This document shows, piece by piece, positions 45,736 through 58,065 of a DNA stretch of 64,000 nucleotides (position 1 is the stretch's first letter; every line of letters begins with the position of its first letter). The DNA comes from Turritopsis dohrnii. Taxonomy: Eukaryota > Cnidaria > Hydrozoa > Anthoathecata > Oceaniidae. The notes under the pieces are model-generated. The model made no database searches and was not told where the DNA came from. It saw only the letters and a list, made by a program, of their open reading frames with translations. The position numbers and the translations under genes are program-made. The DNA lies in the NCBI GenBank assembly GCA_027922465.2, contig BQMF02000340.1, positions 248,001 to 312,000 of the forward strand, written 5' to 3'.

Positions 45736-46910
45736 AGTTATGATTTAATATCACTAGTTACATTAGTGTGCTACATCAACAAATAAAAGGCGTTTTTTGA
45801 AAGCCCTCTAGTCGTTTTAAGAGTTTCTAGAACCCAAAATTTTCTCTGTCGCCCAACCACAAGCCATGGCCCATACTAAGGCTGTTGAAAAATGAAATCT
45901 CTTCCTGTTCTTCAAACGAACAAAAATATTCGTATGTTGTACAATCTTTGTCAACAATCTCATGACTACCAGTTTCTCACCCAATTTTCGACAGTTCAAT
46001 CGTAATGTTTCAGAGAGACCTAGTTTTAGTGACACAGAAAACCAGTACCAACAACAGCGTCCCACCGATGTTTTGCCTGAGGAACATTTGCACACCTTCG
46101 ACTGTCGCACAACCATCAATCTCTAAAGGAAAGTTAAAAGTTAAGTATTCTAATTTGTGAATCTAATGAATCTAATAGGCGATTTAAAAATTCTGAATTA
46201 GATAATGTAAGTAAAAATATGAAAGTCAAAGGTAGTGTAATGAAAAAGTTATATTACTGGGAAAAAGTAAGGCAAACAAGAGCCAGATGGCGCAAAACGG
46301 TAGCAACAAGCAGGATACTTTCGAAAGCACGACCAAAAATTGCCATAAAAAAAATAGTGTAAAGAGGTCTTATCGAATGTAAATGGGGTCTTATTAAGAA
46401 ACGCCACCAGCAAATAATTTTCAAAACAAAGAAATGTACATACATGAGTCGAATTTTTTCAAGAAAAAAATTATAAGAACTTATGTGTAAAAAAAACGCG
46501 TCTGTTTCGAAAAAAATTAAAAACAATAACAAAGATTCCATGGACTCAAGAAACCTTCCCAAAAACTGTGATCTTTGAAATATTTAACGCAAAATGATGG
46601 TTTAGATAGCTGACAAATTTTAGATGTAATTAAAAAGTTCGTTAAAGTTGAACTACCGACGATAAAATCGTAGCTACCTTACATCTAAATGTTAAGCATT
46701 TTTAGTAAAAGTAACTACTTACTACTTTTAACTTAAGGCCTTACTACCAAAATATCTCTTTCTTCGTGTATTATTAAGCGATGAAATATTAGAAAAATTT
46801 ATTTTAGAATGTTTGCTGGATATAACCTTCAAATATTTTTAGACTGCGTTCCTTTGTGAGATTTCATATGATTTTCTGAACGAAATCTGATCGACTGTTA
46901 AGCGTAGGCT
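45736..46910. other. Non-coding stretch
   Basis: No confident gene is seen. Open frames at 45817-46119 and 46254-46562 (- strand) show no family features. A + strand reading near 45965-46127 is open but unrecognised. Confidence 0.4.
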
Positions 46911-46913
46911 AAA

Positions 46914-46970
46914 AACTGCCGTTTCGGCCGGAGGAGTAGGAGTAGGAGTAGTAGGAGTCCAAGGGTGTTT
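46914..46970. repeat. AGGAGT microsatellite and short dispersed repeat
   Basis: GGAGTAGGAGTAGGAGTAG lies at 46931-46950, followed by GGAGTCCAAGGGTGT. The inverse, ACACCCTTGGACTCCT..ACTACTCC, occurs at 7843-7883 after the transglutaminase, with GGCCGAAA/TTTCGGC next to both. It is probably the same small mobile repeat. Confidence 0.55.
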
Positions 46971-47349
46971 TAATACGGTATTCGCTTACGCTGCTACCGT
47001 AATAAGACTATTCTGGATGTGATAACAAATGGATACAGTATACCTCTTGTAACCACTCCACCTGATTTTAAGAATAATCAGCGTTACAGTATAAGGGTTA
47101 TTTTTATGAATCTTTACGAGATTCATAAACACTGGTGGGTTGTAGAAGTATTCACCCGGCCACGTGTTTTGACCCTCTTTCAGTGAGTATACAATGTAAT
47201 GATTAGAAGGGGTTGATTTTAGATCTCAGTCACGTAAATAAAAACGTTTTACGAAGAAAAACTGAAATATGACAATTGGAATGTCATGAAAATCTGTTCT
47301 GATAAAGGAGGATGATTAAATTATTAAAGCAGTCTGTTGTTTGGAATGT

Positions 47350-47835
47350 CAAAAATCTTTAAGACAACCTTTAAGACAACCTGAAGAGGTCTTCTAATAA
47401 GCGTCTTTTGCAATACATCTCAGAGACGTCCTGAAGACGTCTTCCAAAAAACAAACATCTTAAAGACGTCTCTGGCAGTTCATCCATAAAGCGTCTTTCA
47501 GAAAACGTCTTAAAGACGACCCAAAGAGGTCTTCTAAAAAACGTCTTTCACAATACATCTCAAAGACGTCCTGAAGAGGTCTTTTAAAAACGTCTTTCAC
47601 AAAACGTCTTTAAGACGTCTTTGGCAAGTCATCCATATAAGGCTTTTTACAAAACGTCTTAAAGACGACCTGAAGAGGTCTTCTAAAAGGCGTCTTTCAT
47701 AATAAATCTCAAAGACGTCCTGAAGAGGTCTTTTAAAAAAGTCTTTCACAAAACGTCTTTAAGACGTCTTTGATGTGCCTTTCGCAAAGTGTTTTTCAAA
47801 TGTCTGAATTAGCGTCTTATACGTCTTTTTTCTGA
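47350..47835. repeat. Palindromic GACGTC array, block A
   Basis: Irregular tandem words such as AAAGACGTC, CCTGAAGAGGTCTT, CTAAAAAACGTCTTTCAC and AAAACGTCTTTAAGACGTC repeat about every 55-120 bp. AAGACGTCTT is self-complementary, so the array can fold on itself. Related blocks are at 48800-49400 and 60180-60440. It has no coding capacity. Confidence 0.8.
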
Positions 47836-48074
47836 AAAACTTAGACACAGTAGGCAAAACTTGTTAAAGCAAACCAAATTGAAGAAAGCGAATAATACAT
47901 CTCCCTATACTTTCTACAAATGTGACGACGTTCAGGGATTTCAGAACTCGATCTCAATGTTAATTCGAGTGGCAAAAGAAAGATAACAGATATGTTTTCG
48001 TCATGTTGCTTTATTAAATGACAGATATAGAAAAAAGATCTTTTTAGCGAAGTGTACATATTTTTATCTTAACT

Positions 48075-48296
48075 ACAGTGTGTTTCATAATGTTGGATTT
48101 TTGACAAATAATTACATTTTCCAAGACATTTTCCTTATTTTTTCAAAAACCTCTTTTCCATTTTTCACAAAAATATACTAGCCGAAAGAACTTGCAAATG
48201 GCTTTCCATCGATGTAAAAATTATTTTGAAACTTGGTATATTCATTTAAAAGAACAGCTTTGAAATTTCCCTTTCCAACATTATGAAACACACTGT
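48075..48296. mobile_element. Mariner-type MITE (222 bp)
   Basis: CAGTGTGTTTCATAATG at the left end is exactly inverted at the right end (22-23 bp in all). TA stands directly outside on both sides, the signature of Tc1/mariner insertion. There is no ORF inside. It lies between GACGTC blocks A and B. Confidence 0.85.
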
Positions 48297-48301
48297 ACAT
48301 A

Positions 48302-48364
48302 TCAATCACATCGCTCCCCCGGGTATAAGGTATCGATCACATCGCTGCCCCGGGTATAAGGTAG
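48302..48364. repeat. Two tandem 32-bp copies
   Basis: ATCACATCGCT-CCCCGGGTATAAGGTA occurs twice in a row with one difference (CCCCC and GCCCC). It is a recent local duplication. Confidence 0.75.
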
Positions 48365-48799
48365 AGTCCATTATAATAGTATGTATGCATTTTATTCTTT
48401 TGAAACCGTCTATAACACGTGAATTTTTTTACTCTTTATCTTAAATTTTTGTGATCGGTCTACTTCGACTTTTAAAATCATTCAACTATACTATTTTATA
48501 TTTATACATCTACAGCAACTGTAAAACTATCTGACAAGATGAATAAACTGATTTAAATTATGAAGTGAAGACGTGATCGTCATAATAACCCACTTTTTGA
48601 GTGATAACACAACAAGTGATACTTTGAAAGGAGGAATTGTTTATGCAGATACGTTTATTGTAAATTATAAAAGGTAAAAGTTTGGTGTGGATATTTTTTG
48701 AAAACATTGTTGCAGAATAAAATGAGTAACTAATAGTTGTCTGCCATTCTTCTTGCGTTTAACACCCAAATTAAACCTTTGTATTTACATAAGTTTCCG

Positions 48800-49400
48800 T
48801 CTGATCTCGTCTAGAAGCCGCACTGAAGACGTTTTCAAAGTAACTTCTTAGCATTTCAGATTTCAACCAAGTAAAATCATATCAAAAACGTCCTTGTGTC
48901 ATTTTGAACGTCTTAGACGTCTTAAAAACTTTTTCAGTCATTTTGAAGTCGGCTTTTGGGCTCGTTTAGAAGACGTCTCGAAGACGTCTTTGAAGCTTGT
49001 CTCAATGCATTACAGATTTCAACCAAATAGAGACGTATTAAAGATGTCTATTATGTATCTTGAAAGACGTCTTAAAGACGACTTAGAGACGTTTTAAAAA
49101 CGGTTTTTGGATTCATCTTGAATACGTTCCAAAGACGTCTTTGAAACTTGTCTCAAAGCGTTACAAATTTCAACCAAATGAAGGCGTTCTTTTGGTATTT
49201 TGAAAAATGTCTTAAAGACGACTTAAAGACGTTTTAAAGGCGACTTTTACACTCGTCTCAAAGATGTCTCAACGACGTCCTTAAACTCCTCTCAAAGCGT
49301 TAGACATTTCAACCCAGGGGAGACGTATTAAAGACGTCCTTTTAGTATCTTTAAGGACGCCTTAGAGACGATTTAAAGACGTTTTTGTGTTTATTGGGAT
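48800..49400. repeat. Palindromic GACGTC array, block B
   Basis: Units contain GACGTCT, TTAAAGACG and the phrase GCGTTACAGATTTCAACC(A/C)AA-like, about 130 bp long and repeated four times (near 48850, 49000, 49165 and 49290). The block ends GACGTTTTTGTGTTTATTGGG. Block C ends in the same way (GTGTTTACTGGG), so this is a true element end. Confidence 0.75.
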
Positions 49401-49928
49401 GTAAATCTTATCCTACAGGTAAAGTTTAGGATTTTGTAACAGACCACAGAGCAGATGATAGTCTCGCATGCCTAGTGAAAGGATTAACAAGTGCACAATA
49501 GGACCAAAAACCAGTACAATAGTTGTTCTTGAAGTAGAATTCTAGTTTACTCATTCATCATTCGATGAGACGCTTCGACCACTGGGTAAAGGAAGCAAAG
49601 CCACTGGGCTAGACAACACGCTTACAACTGTTAAATATACCATCACTAGATAGCCACTTGGATAATGATATAGAACGGATTATAACAGTTGTTTGCAGAA
49701 TGAGTTTTGTATGTTTCTTTACAAAATGTTGCTTGGCCACTAAAGGAAAACTTAAAAAACTTAACGTAAAAATCTTTCAAGCCGGACCTTATACTGTTGC
49801 GTTAACTTCATTCAACGGCATTCAATGCGATTACTCTTTCCAAAAACTGAGTGTATTCTCTATGCAATAATTTTCAATCACAAAATGTTAGCATAGAAAA
49901 GTCCTTGTACTGAAAGCGTAGTTTTAAA
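49401..49928. other. Non-coding or unassigned stretch before the split recombinase
   Basis: A frame at 49658-49870 (+) has no family features. No repeat is recognised. Confidence 0.4.
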
Positions 49929-50006
49929 CATGTTGGAGGCAGCTGATTGGACAAATAACCATACAAAAAAAAAACATCGTCCGATTACTGTTGATCATTT
50001 AAGACG
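49929..50006 (+). pseudogene. Tyrosine recombinase-like gene, left piece (split by CACTA)
   Basis: The frame MLEAADWTNN..HTKKKHRPITVDHLRR runs from 49929 straight to the CACTA insertion point at 50006. A K-x-P-I-T-x-x-x-L-R stretch is how the core-binding to catalytic linker usually reads in animal tyrosine recombinases (Ngaro, Crypton, and host relatives). The right piece is at 59479-59620. Removing the transposon and one ACG duplication joins HLRR to LHDEI in frame, followed after a frameshift by NLRTMIICLLGFLGF. Confidence 0.6.
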
Positions 50007-50532
50007 CACTGCGTAAACGACTGTAAAATACGGGTCACTTTTATTAACGTACTTTACCGTATTCGGAAAGAATACGTGCAAAAACGGTTAATTTATCTTC
50101 CCGTATTCAGTATTGTTCATAACACCGTATATTCCCGTATAAGGACTACTTGAGAACGGGATGCCCGTACTCAGCGTGTTCTTGAAAACGTGAATACCGT
50201 TCACAGCCCGGTTCAATTAATGAATACGGTGTGATAACCGGGACTACTATTCGAATACGTATATGATTCTTATACCGTATTCGAAAATGCTAAATCGTAT
50301 ACGTGTAGGGATTTTGTTCCGTATTCGCAAAAGGTAAATGGTATACGTGCATGATTTTTACACCGTATTCGAAAACGCCAAATCGCTTTCATCCCGCATC
50401 AGTTTACTGTGCACGTCAAATACCGGGTCGTAAGCGGGTTAGGGACGTAGTACAGGTAACCCGTTAATAGCCCGTTTTATTCGGGAACTGCAGGACTGCC
50501 TGGGATTTTAAAACATGTATAAACGACTAGTA

Positions 50533-52181
50533 TCCCGTGTAAAAACTTTTTACTGTTGCATTTCTCAAAACGACGCATCGCTCACACCCGTGTCGAACAT
50601 TTATATAAATAAAAAGTTATCATAATCGGCGCTGTGCATACCACTTCTAATTTAGGGAGTGAAATATTTAACTTTTTTTAAACGGTTTTTCCTACATATT
50701 TGACGTAAGGCTACGCAGATGCGGCACTATTTTTTAATCTAACGTCATTATTAAAATGTCGTAAGATTTCAGTTCATCGTGAAAAGAGAAAGAGGTGATT
50801 ACGAAACATAAAATGTAGATTTTGACACAGACACAAAAAAAACCTCATGTCACGATGGATGAAGTGGCTGCTGTATTTGTTGGTTAAGATGGCGCATAGC
50901 AAAGGGCAATAGGTGGGAATTTTGTTCTTACAGTCTTTAATGATAATGGGTGGTAAACAAAGCTGCCTTGGCGTGTAGTGAAAAATAAAAACGCCAAAGG
51001 AAATATGAATCATAAACGGAACTATACCTGCTAACGTTGCTTCTTTACTCCAATAAGATTCGATAGCATTCGTTATTTCATTAGTCAGTTCTTTACCAAA
51101 CACCCTTCATATTACAATGTCGAATTTATATATTCTTTCATAATTAATTTTACCTAAAAAAGAAGATTTCTATTAATAATAAACCTATCATAAAAACATA
51201 TTTAGCTACATATACGCACAAACAAAAGCAAACTAAAAGAACGAACGCAAACTTGAAGCAAACATATGAGTAGGAACAGGGAATATTTATTAGAAGATCA
51301 TGAGTTTAGCTTCAGCCTACCAAACAGTCAAAAAAGAAAAGATATGTTATGAAGAAGAATAAAAACGCCATGTAAATGATATGCGGAATTATACCTGCTA
51401 ATGTTGCTTCTTTATCCACTAAGATTCGATACCATTCGTTATTTTAATAGTCTGTTCTTTACCAAAACACTCAAGCATTTAGACTTGTTAAATTCTTTCG
51501 TAATTATTTTAAACTATATAAAAAAAGAAGATTTCCATGAGCAATGAAAACCATATCATAATAAACAAAATGCTACACATACACACAAACAAAAAAGGAA
51601 AGCAAAATAAAACAAAACACAAAATTGATTTCTTATCCATATCGGAAAGCAAACATAGAAAAAGTTATTAAATTATCATGAGTATAGTTCCAGCCTACCA
51701 AACAGTCAAAAATGAATTATGGAAAAAGACGAAAACAGTCTCAAAACTTTGATTTTTGATTCAGTTCTTCCGTGAATTTACTTACACTTGTTAATTCAAT
51801 CTTTACGATACGATCTTTCTCTGAAAACGACTAAAACAATAAAATTAAAGATCTTCGTTTTAAAAAAAAACTATCTTCGTGTTCGTGAAGTTTTTTGTTT
51901 TTGTTTTTACTGCTACAAAATGATCGTTAACCAATTTCGAACGAAAAACATTGCATTGCTTGCGCTTCTCCATTGACGTTTTTCGGCAGATTTTCAGTGC
52001 GAAACCAAAAATAACAAAACGGAGGAGCATATACTAATCGTGGATGTGCACACAGTACACTCAGTTACTCACTTTCTAAAGATGCCGTATTGAATTTTCC
52101 ATAGAAACATTTCGTCCCCAGTCTTTTTTCACACTTACCAAGTTAAATGTGTTACACACTATTGCGGATTATTATAAGTAG
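50533..52181 (+). repeat. CTAG-family (Helitron-like) element nested in the CACTA, copy B
   Basis: It starts TCCCGTGTAAAAACTTTTTAC just after GACTAGTA. It contains an inverted fragment of a family 3' end near 50615-50670 and then the 1.02 kb tract also found at 1-1018. It ends AAATGTGTTACACACTATTGCGGATTATTATAAGTAG. It interrupts the left non-coding part of the CACTA, so it arrived after it. Confidence 0.7.
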
Positions 52182-52363
52182 ATTTGCAAATGCGAAATTG
52201 TTCATAGATCGCAATGTTTCGAATGTTAAGAAGCGTGTATACGGGAATTATTTGAAGCATGAAAAATAACTGGATGGAGAATGCTTTTCAATTCACTATT
52301 ATACACACACATGATATATATATACACACACTATATACATTTACACTATATACATTACAACCA

Positions 52364-53992
52364 CTATAGTTCATCATCCTCTTCTTCCTCTGTTTCGGAA
52401 GACTGTTCGGAGAATTCTTCCACTTCAATGTGTTCTTCGTTTGCCATTGCAAACGCCTGGCAATACTCATTTGGTTCTCTTTCCGAAGGAGGGCCATATT
52501 TCCGAACGACACCAAGAGCATCATCAATTCTTTTCAATAATTTAGAATAACATGGTTTCCGCCAAGGCAGTGTTCGGAAAAATTTATTTCCTTCTTCATC
52601 GGACTTATGGTCACTCATTCCATATCGATTGAGTTGTGTCCAATATTCCAGGTCACTCCCCTCTTTCTCAACCTTGTCTCTTGCATGATATAGCTATACA
52701 CAAAAAGAAATATACAAAAACTATTTTTTAATAAACATAAATGTAAATAACAGTGATTCATTAGGTTTTAAATATGCCTACCCGATCTCTTCTTGTTATT
52801 CGTCGTCGTATTTGGGCTTTGTCATCTTTGTTCCCTTTCTGAACGCTCGAATTATCCCGTTTTAGGTGTTCAAAATATCTATATATTGAACCTATAAAAA
52901 TAGTCAACAACATTTTAGAAATAGAAATGCAAAAAGTGTTTCCATTCTAATATTTGAGGATGTGGCATAAGAAAACATACGCAATATTAATTTGGAATCG
53001 TATTTACAGCCGTCATCTTCTAATGCTTGCTGGATTTTTTTGGTCACAGCAGTGTTTTCTGTTGATCTATACCTACAACACATACCATTATGGTTAATAC
53101 ATATAATTATTATTTAGCTTATGTAATGGTTATAACATTATGGTTATATATGTCAGATAAATATATAATTTTTAAAACTTACAGTTTCTTAAAGTCCCAC
53201 CCATCTTCTTCTAGGTAGGGGCGATAAGCAGTATGAACAGCATTCTATGATAATAAAATTCAGCAGTTGCTTCATATAACTCTGTTTCAAAAATACTATC
53301 ATTCATAAATGTTATGAATGAAAGAAAATTTAAACATACCGAAAGGTCAGTAGGTAGTTTGACTGCTTTCCCATTAAGTTTCTTTTTCTCCTTCTTCAAT
53401 TCATTCAATTCCTGTTCCAAACTGGAAATCTTTTCAAGAAGTTTCAAATTATCATCTTGATTTTGTTTGGCTATTTTTTTTATCTGGGCATCAACCCTGT
53501 CTTGCATATTGTTTATCAGTCTAGAAAAACCAGAAAATCTTGAGAAGATGAAAACACAAAATTATTCAAGCAAATCTATAAACTTTGTTCTAATGTATGA
53601 GTACAGTAAAGTATACACTACATTGATTTACGTACCAGTTAAAATTTCGTCGGTGAAAAGAGACAAAATTTCAAAAACATTTGGTGACTTTTAACCAGCG
53701 AAATTTTAAAACCAACGAAAATTTTGCCCGACAAAACTTTAACCGATAAGGTATTTATTTACCTTTGAAAATCAATTGATGTTTTCATCAGCTGCTCTGC
53801 AGACGAGGTTGATGTGGATGATCTAAGATAATTAAAAAACAATATGAAATTAATAAAAATATGTAAATAATGTGATGTGTAATAAAAGTATAAGATGTAG
53901 CCAGAAAATAAATTTTCCAAACATCATACCGATCAGAAAGACTATTGCAAGAATCAAGTGAAGTGTCTGGAGCTTGCAGTGAGTTCTTGAAA
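52364..53992 (-). CDS. CACTA accessory gene with coiled coil (seven exons, 5' end unresolved)
   Basis: Exons on the - strand join in frame with GT-AG borders: 53992-53930, 53822-53763, 53520-53340, 53244-53183, 53072-52981, 52891-52782 and 52693-52364 (TAG), about 298 codons. The order is a Ser/Thr-rich start (SSTSTSSAEQLMKTS), a coiled coil (LLEKISSLEQELNELKKEKK), a compact middle (AVHTAYRPYLEEDGWDFKKL), a basic RRRITRRDRLYHARDK, FFRTLPWRKPCYSKLL, and an acidic end (SSETEEEEDDEL). I know no family name. The layout, in which a second CACTA protein can oligomerise and bears a basic patch, recalls the TNPA-type helpers that bind subterminal repeats; this role is inference. It is divergent from the transposase, with about 520 bp between them. 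A candidate first exon with ATG at 54365 does not match in phase. Confidence 0.7.
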
Positions 53993-54512
53993 CTAAAAAA
54001 CAAGTCATATTTACTGTGAATTGATATGAACAAACAAACAAAAAACAAAAAACATTACTATGATCTGTGTAAGGTATATATATAGCATTTATGAAATAAG
54101 ACATGTTAATGATATGCAAAAGATAACTTCCAAATTTTCATACACTTCAATTCAAAAAATGTCAAACATAATGACAAACCTTTGATCTTTTTTACTTAAA
54201 TCTATGTATTTTCACTGAAATTTCATAAAAAAAGTAACAGAAAACTACATTCTTTTCAGAGCAAACTTTTTTTGCAGGGACTCAGTATACTTACATACGC
54301 CTATTTGTATTACTGTGACGAAAATGGAAATAAAGCATGTCAGTTTTAGCAACTATTCCAGCCATTACAACATCAGTGCTCTATGATATACAATTTCATC
54401 ATCATGTATATATTTGTTAAAAGATTTTTATTATGAAGTGTTGAGACCAAACCTGTTACTAATGTTGCTTCTATTAACTGGCAGCAAAGTTCAATTACAA
54501 TTACAATTACAG

Positions 54513-57481
54513 TGAAGCTAGTGATAGTAGTACTGATGGAGATGAAATAAGGAATGATTGCGAAAGAAATTTTGATGAACCGGTAAGTGTTTTTTAATAA
54601 CAAGCAAGTAACTATTTTTAGTAATCCTGTATGGTTATTGAATTATCCTTAAATTCGAAAATTAGTATATAGGTGATATAAAGTTTCAGTTTCTTCAGAG
54701 AGTGTAATGTAAGATGAACCATTGTCTAAGATCTTAAGATAATTTATTATCAATTGTAGAATGAATTTGATCAAGACTATGAAATATGGAATGATTTGGA
54801 AAGTAATCCTATGGAAGATTTCATTGCAACTGAAAATGGGGAAAATACTGGAAACCAGAATCATGTCTTATTAGTGATCCTCAAAGCAATATTTCTATGG
54901 CAAATATACTTTGGCTTATCTGATGCATCAGTTGAACATTTTCTTGGAATATTCCAAATTATTTTACAAACAATTTATGTATACTTGAAAGCTGAGATGA
55001 TTTTACCTTTATTGGAGTCTTTTCCAAAAAGTCTTTATGCTGCGAGAAAGCTGTTAAGTGTTGAGCGTGATAATTTTCAAAAGTATGCTGTTTGTCCAGA
55101 GTGTGCAAAGCTATATACATACGACAATGCAGTGATTAAAGAAAATGGTATATATGAAAATGCTTATTATTAAGACTTCTGTTCTTATGATTCATAGAAT
55201 ACACTGTTTTGATTCTTTTAATAATGTTTTATTTCAGGTCAGTTAAAATCCAAGCGATGCAGTAATGTTCTGTTTCCAAAGCATCCTCAAAAACATCGCA
55301 GGTCTATTTGCAATGAAATCTTAATGAAAAGCATTGTTAGTACTGATGGTAAACGAATCTTTATGTATCCTAGAAAAGTGTATTGTTACCGATCTATTCA
55401 AAGTGCTTTAGAAGTTTTACTTGCGCGTCCTGGTTTCAAGGAAATGCTACATAATGGTGCAGCAGAATCAAACTCTGACCTCATGTTCGATGTTTGTGAT
55501 GGGAAAATGTACAAATCCTTTAAGGATAATGACAGCAATCTATTTTTTACTGATAAACGCAATATTGGCGTAATGATGAACTTTGATTTTTTCAATCCCT
55601 TTAAAAATACTGAATACTCACTGGGAGTTATATATTTTGTCATCACTAATTTGCCACGTGACCAAAGATTCAAGTGGGAAAATATTCTTGTTGTTGGATT
55701 GATTCCTGGGCCGTCTGAACCAAAGCTGACAATCAACACTTTTTTACAGCCAATTGTTGATGAGTTGTTAGAATTTTGGCAAGGGAAAATACTATGTGAA
55801 CTAGGCGATATTATGTGTGTATATAAAGTTGCTCTCATTTGTTTATCAAGTGATATTCCGGCTACTAGAAAGTGTGGTGGATTCTTAGCCCATAATGCAC
55901 GTAAAGGTATTTTCTATTATCTAGTATTGTTATTTTTGTGGTTTTTCAAATATGATAGATTAAAATTGTCTGCTTTCTAATGATTTAGGATGCAGTAAGT
56001 GTCACAAAGAATTTAACAGAGATAATTTGAATAGACCTGATTATTCTGGCTTTGACACTAATAACTTCATAATGAGAAGTGGATTTGAAACACTGCAATG
56101 TGAAACACAAGAACAGAAAGCTGCCTTAGAATCAAATTATGGAGTACGTTTTAGTGAACTGTTCCGTCTTTCGTACTATGATCCAGTTTTGATGCATGTT
56201 ATTGATCCAATGCACAATTTACTACTTGGAATAGCCAAACATGCATTTAACACATGGATAAAATCAGACCAGTTGAATGAAGAAAAACTATTGCAAATTG
56301 ATGAACGGCAGAAGAATATTAAAGTACCATCAGACATAGGAAGACTTTCAGGTCCTATGTCTAAATCATACAAAAATTTAAAGGCGGATGAATGGAAACA
56401 CTGGGTGTTGATATATTCTGTGTATTGTCTCAGAAATGTTTTGAGCAAGAGGCATCTTAATGTATGGTGTGTTTTTGTTAATGCCTGCACTCTATTGTGC
56501 AGGCAAGCGATAACAGAAGATGACGCTGTATCAGCCCATCGACTGTTAAGATTATATGCTGAGCAGTTTATGTCTTTGTATGGTGAAAGATGCTGTGTAC
56601 CAAATATGCATTTGATGCTGCATTTAAAGGATTGCATTTTAGATTATGGTTCAATTTATTCATTTTGGTGTTTTTCTTTCGAACAATTTAATGGCATTCT
56701 GGGATGCTATAATACTAACAATCATTCAATAACTGTACAGATAATGCGAAGATTTGTTTCCTCTCATCAGCTTCTGCAAGACATTCCAGATTGTCTTGTG
56801 AGTTGTAACCAGAAGTCACAATCTTCACTTGAATTCAATCTGATGTCCAAATTAATCAATCTAAGAAGGTGTATTAATTTTGCAGATGAGGAATTTGTTC
56901 TACCGACAGAAAAACCACTCTCAATCGCCCGTCAAGTTGGATTATCAAATGCAGATCAGTTTAACTTAAAAGCACAGTTCCAGTTGTTGTATCCGTATAA
57001 GAAACTCAAAAGGGTTTCTCTGTTAGTGAAGAAAGTTTCTCGAGTAGCTATCGGCAATGAAGTGTATTCAACCAATTTGTATCGAGGTGGTAATTCTAGT
57101 TACTGTAATGGCATGGCAAGATGGCCTGGTAATCCAAATGAGATCTGGTTAAGACCCATGATAATAAATTCTTTGTTTTTAACGCAACTGGTTTTTGAGA
57201 GAGATGGTCAAGAGGAAATGGTTCAACATTGGGTAGCTGAATGTTCTTGGCTGAAGCCACATGACCATGCAAATTTTTTTGGCTTTAATTGCCCTACCAA
57301 GCTATGGAGTACTGAATTTGAACCATATTCGAAGAATTCTTTTATTCCTTTAAAGTTTATTTATTCCAGATGTGTATATGTGAAAGAATTGGTTGATTTT
57401 ACGAAACCTAATACTAACATTAGACTTTCTGACTTAGTATATATAGTTATACCTTTACCAACTAGGTCGATATTGTCATGA
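54513..57481 (+). CDS. TNP2-like CACTA transposase (four exons visible, first exon unresolved)
   Basis: Exons 54513-54582, 54760-55147, 55238-55906 and 55989-57481 (TGA) join in frame with GT-AG borders, about 870 codons. After an acidic start comes a CPEC-type Cys pair (YAVCPECAKLY), probably a zinc site. Then come the markers of the Transposase_21 (TNP2) family: NFDFFNPFKNTEYS (about 55580), NLPRDQRFKWEN, LIPGPSEPK, SSDIPATRKCGGFLAH followed by CSKCHKEF (55850-56015), and VIDPMHNLLLGIAKH (56195-56240). The acidic residues in the first, fourth and fifth are the likely metal ligands. The C-terminal third is less conserved (CSWLKPHDHANFFG). It would cut and join the CACT ends. No stop or frameshift is seen, so it may be functional. 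Confidence 0.85.
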
Positions 57482-58065
57482 TGATTTATAAGTGCAATTT
57501 GTTAGATCACACATGTTTTGTATCCATTATAGTTTCTTAAGGAAATAGGTAGCTCAGGAATTTCAGCTTAATCTGAATTTATAATAACTGAGGTGATTAA
57601 TGATTCTTCATGTGTGTCAGCTATGTACTTATAAATATGTATGTTATAGAACTATATATCACAGTTGATCACTTGTAAATATGAAGTTGTGTTTGTATAA
57701 ACTGTTGTGTGAAACAATTTTGCAATTTATTGAAAGATCTGTGTTGTCAAGAACTTTGTTTGCTGTTTGCTGCTACTTGACTAACCGTTCTACTTCATGT
57801 CTTGTCCAACAACCACTATGTATAATGAAGTTGACAGTTAAACACATTTAAAAGATGACGTAACCTTTTGAGATGACTGTAACAATTACATTAGGGCACC
57901 TTGGTAGGGAATGACTTGATGTGTGTGGCAGACCTTTTCAATACTTATACGTCGCTTTTGAAAATTGATTTTGAGCTTTATTATGCAAAATCAGTGTTTC
58001 AGAACATATGTTGATTATATTATTGATCACGTTATTGAATTCTATTTTTCAGATATCAAAAAAAA
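57482..58065. other. Transposase 3' flank
   Basis: AT-rich stretch between the transposase and the zinc-finger ORF. Just before the latter is a good acceptor-like TTTTTCAG (58044-58051), 13 nt before the ATG, so the zinc-finger ORF may be a last exon. No other gene is seen. Confidence 0.5.

Noticed and set aside
45817..46119. 100-codon - strand ORF
   Set aside because: It shows no family features or splice context, and a competing + strand reading is equally open.
47350..47835. CRISPR-like array because of regularly recurring words
   Set aside because: The spacing is irregular, the units are palindromic and merge into each other, and the genome is clearly eukaryotic.
54295..54365. First exon of the CACTA accessory gene starting at ATG 54365
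   Set aside because: Its donor phases (GTATGT or GTAAGT) do not fit the next exon at 53992, so the gene start is left unresolved.
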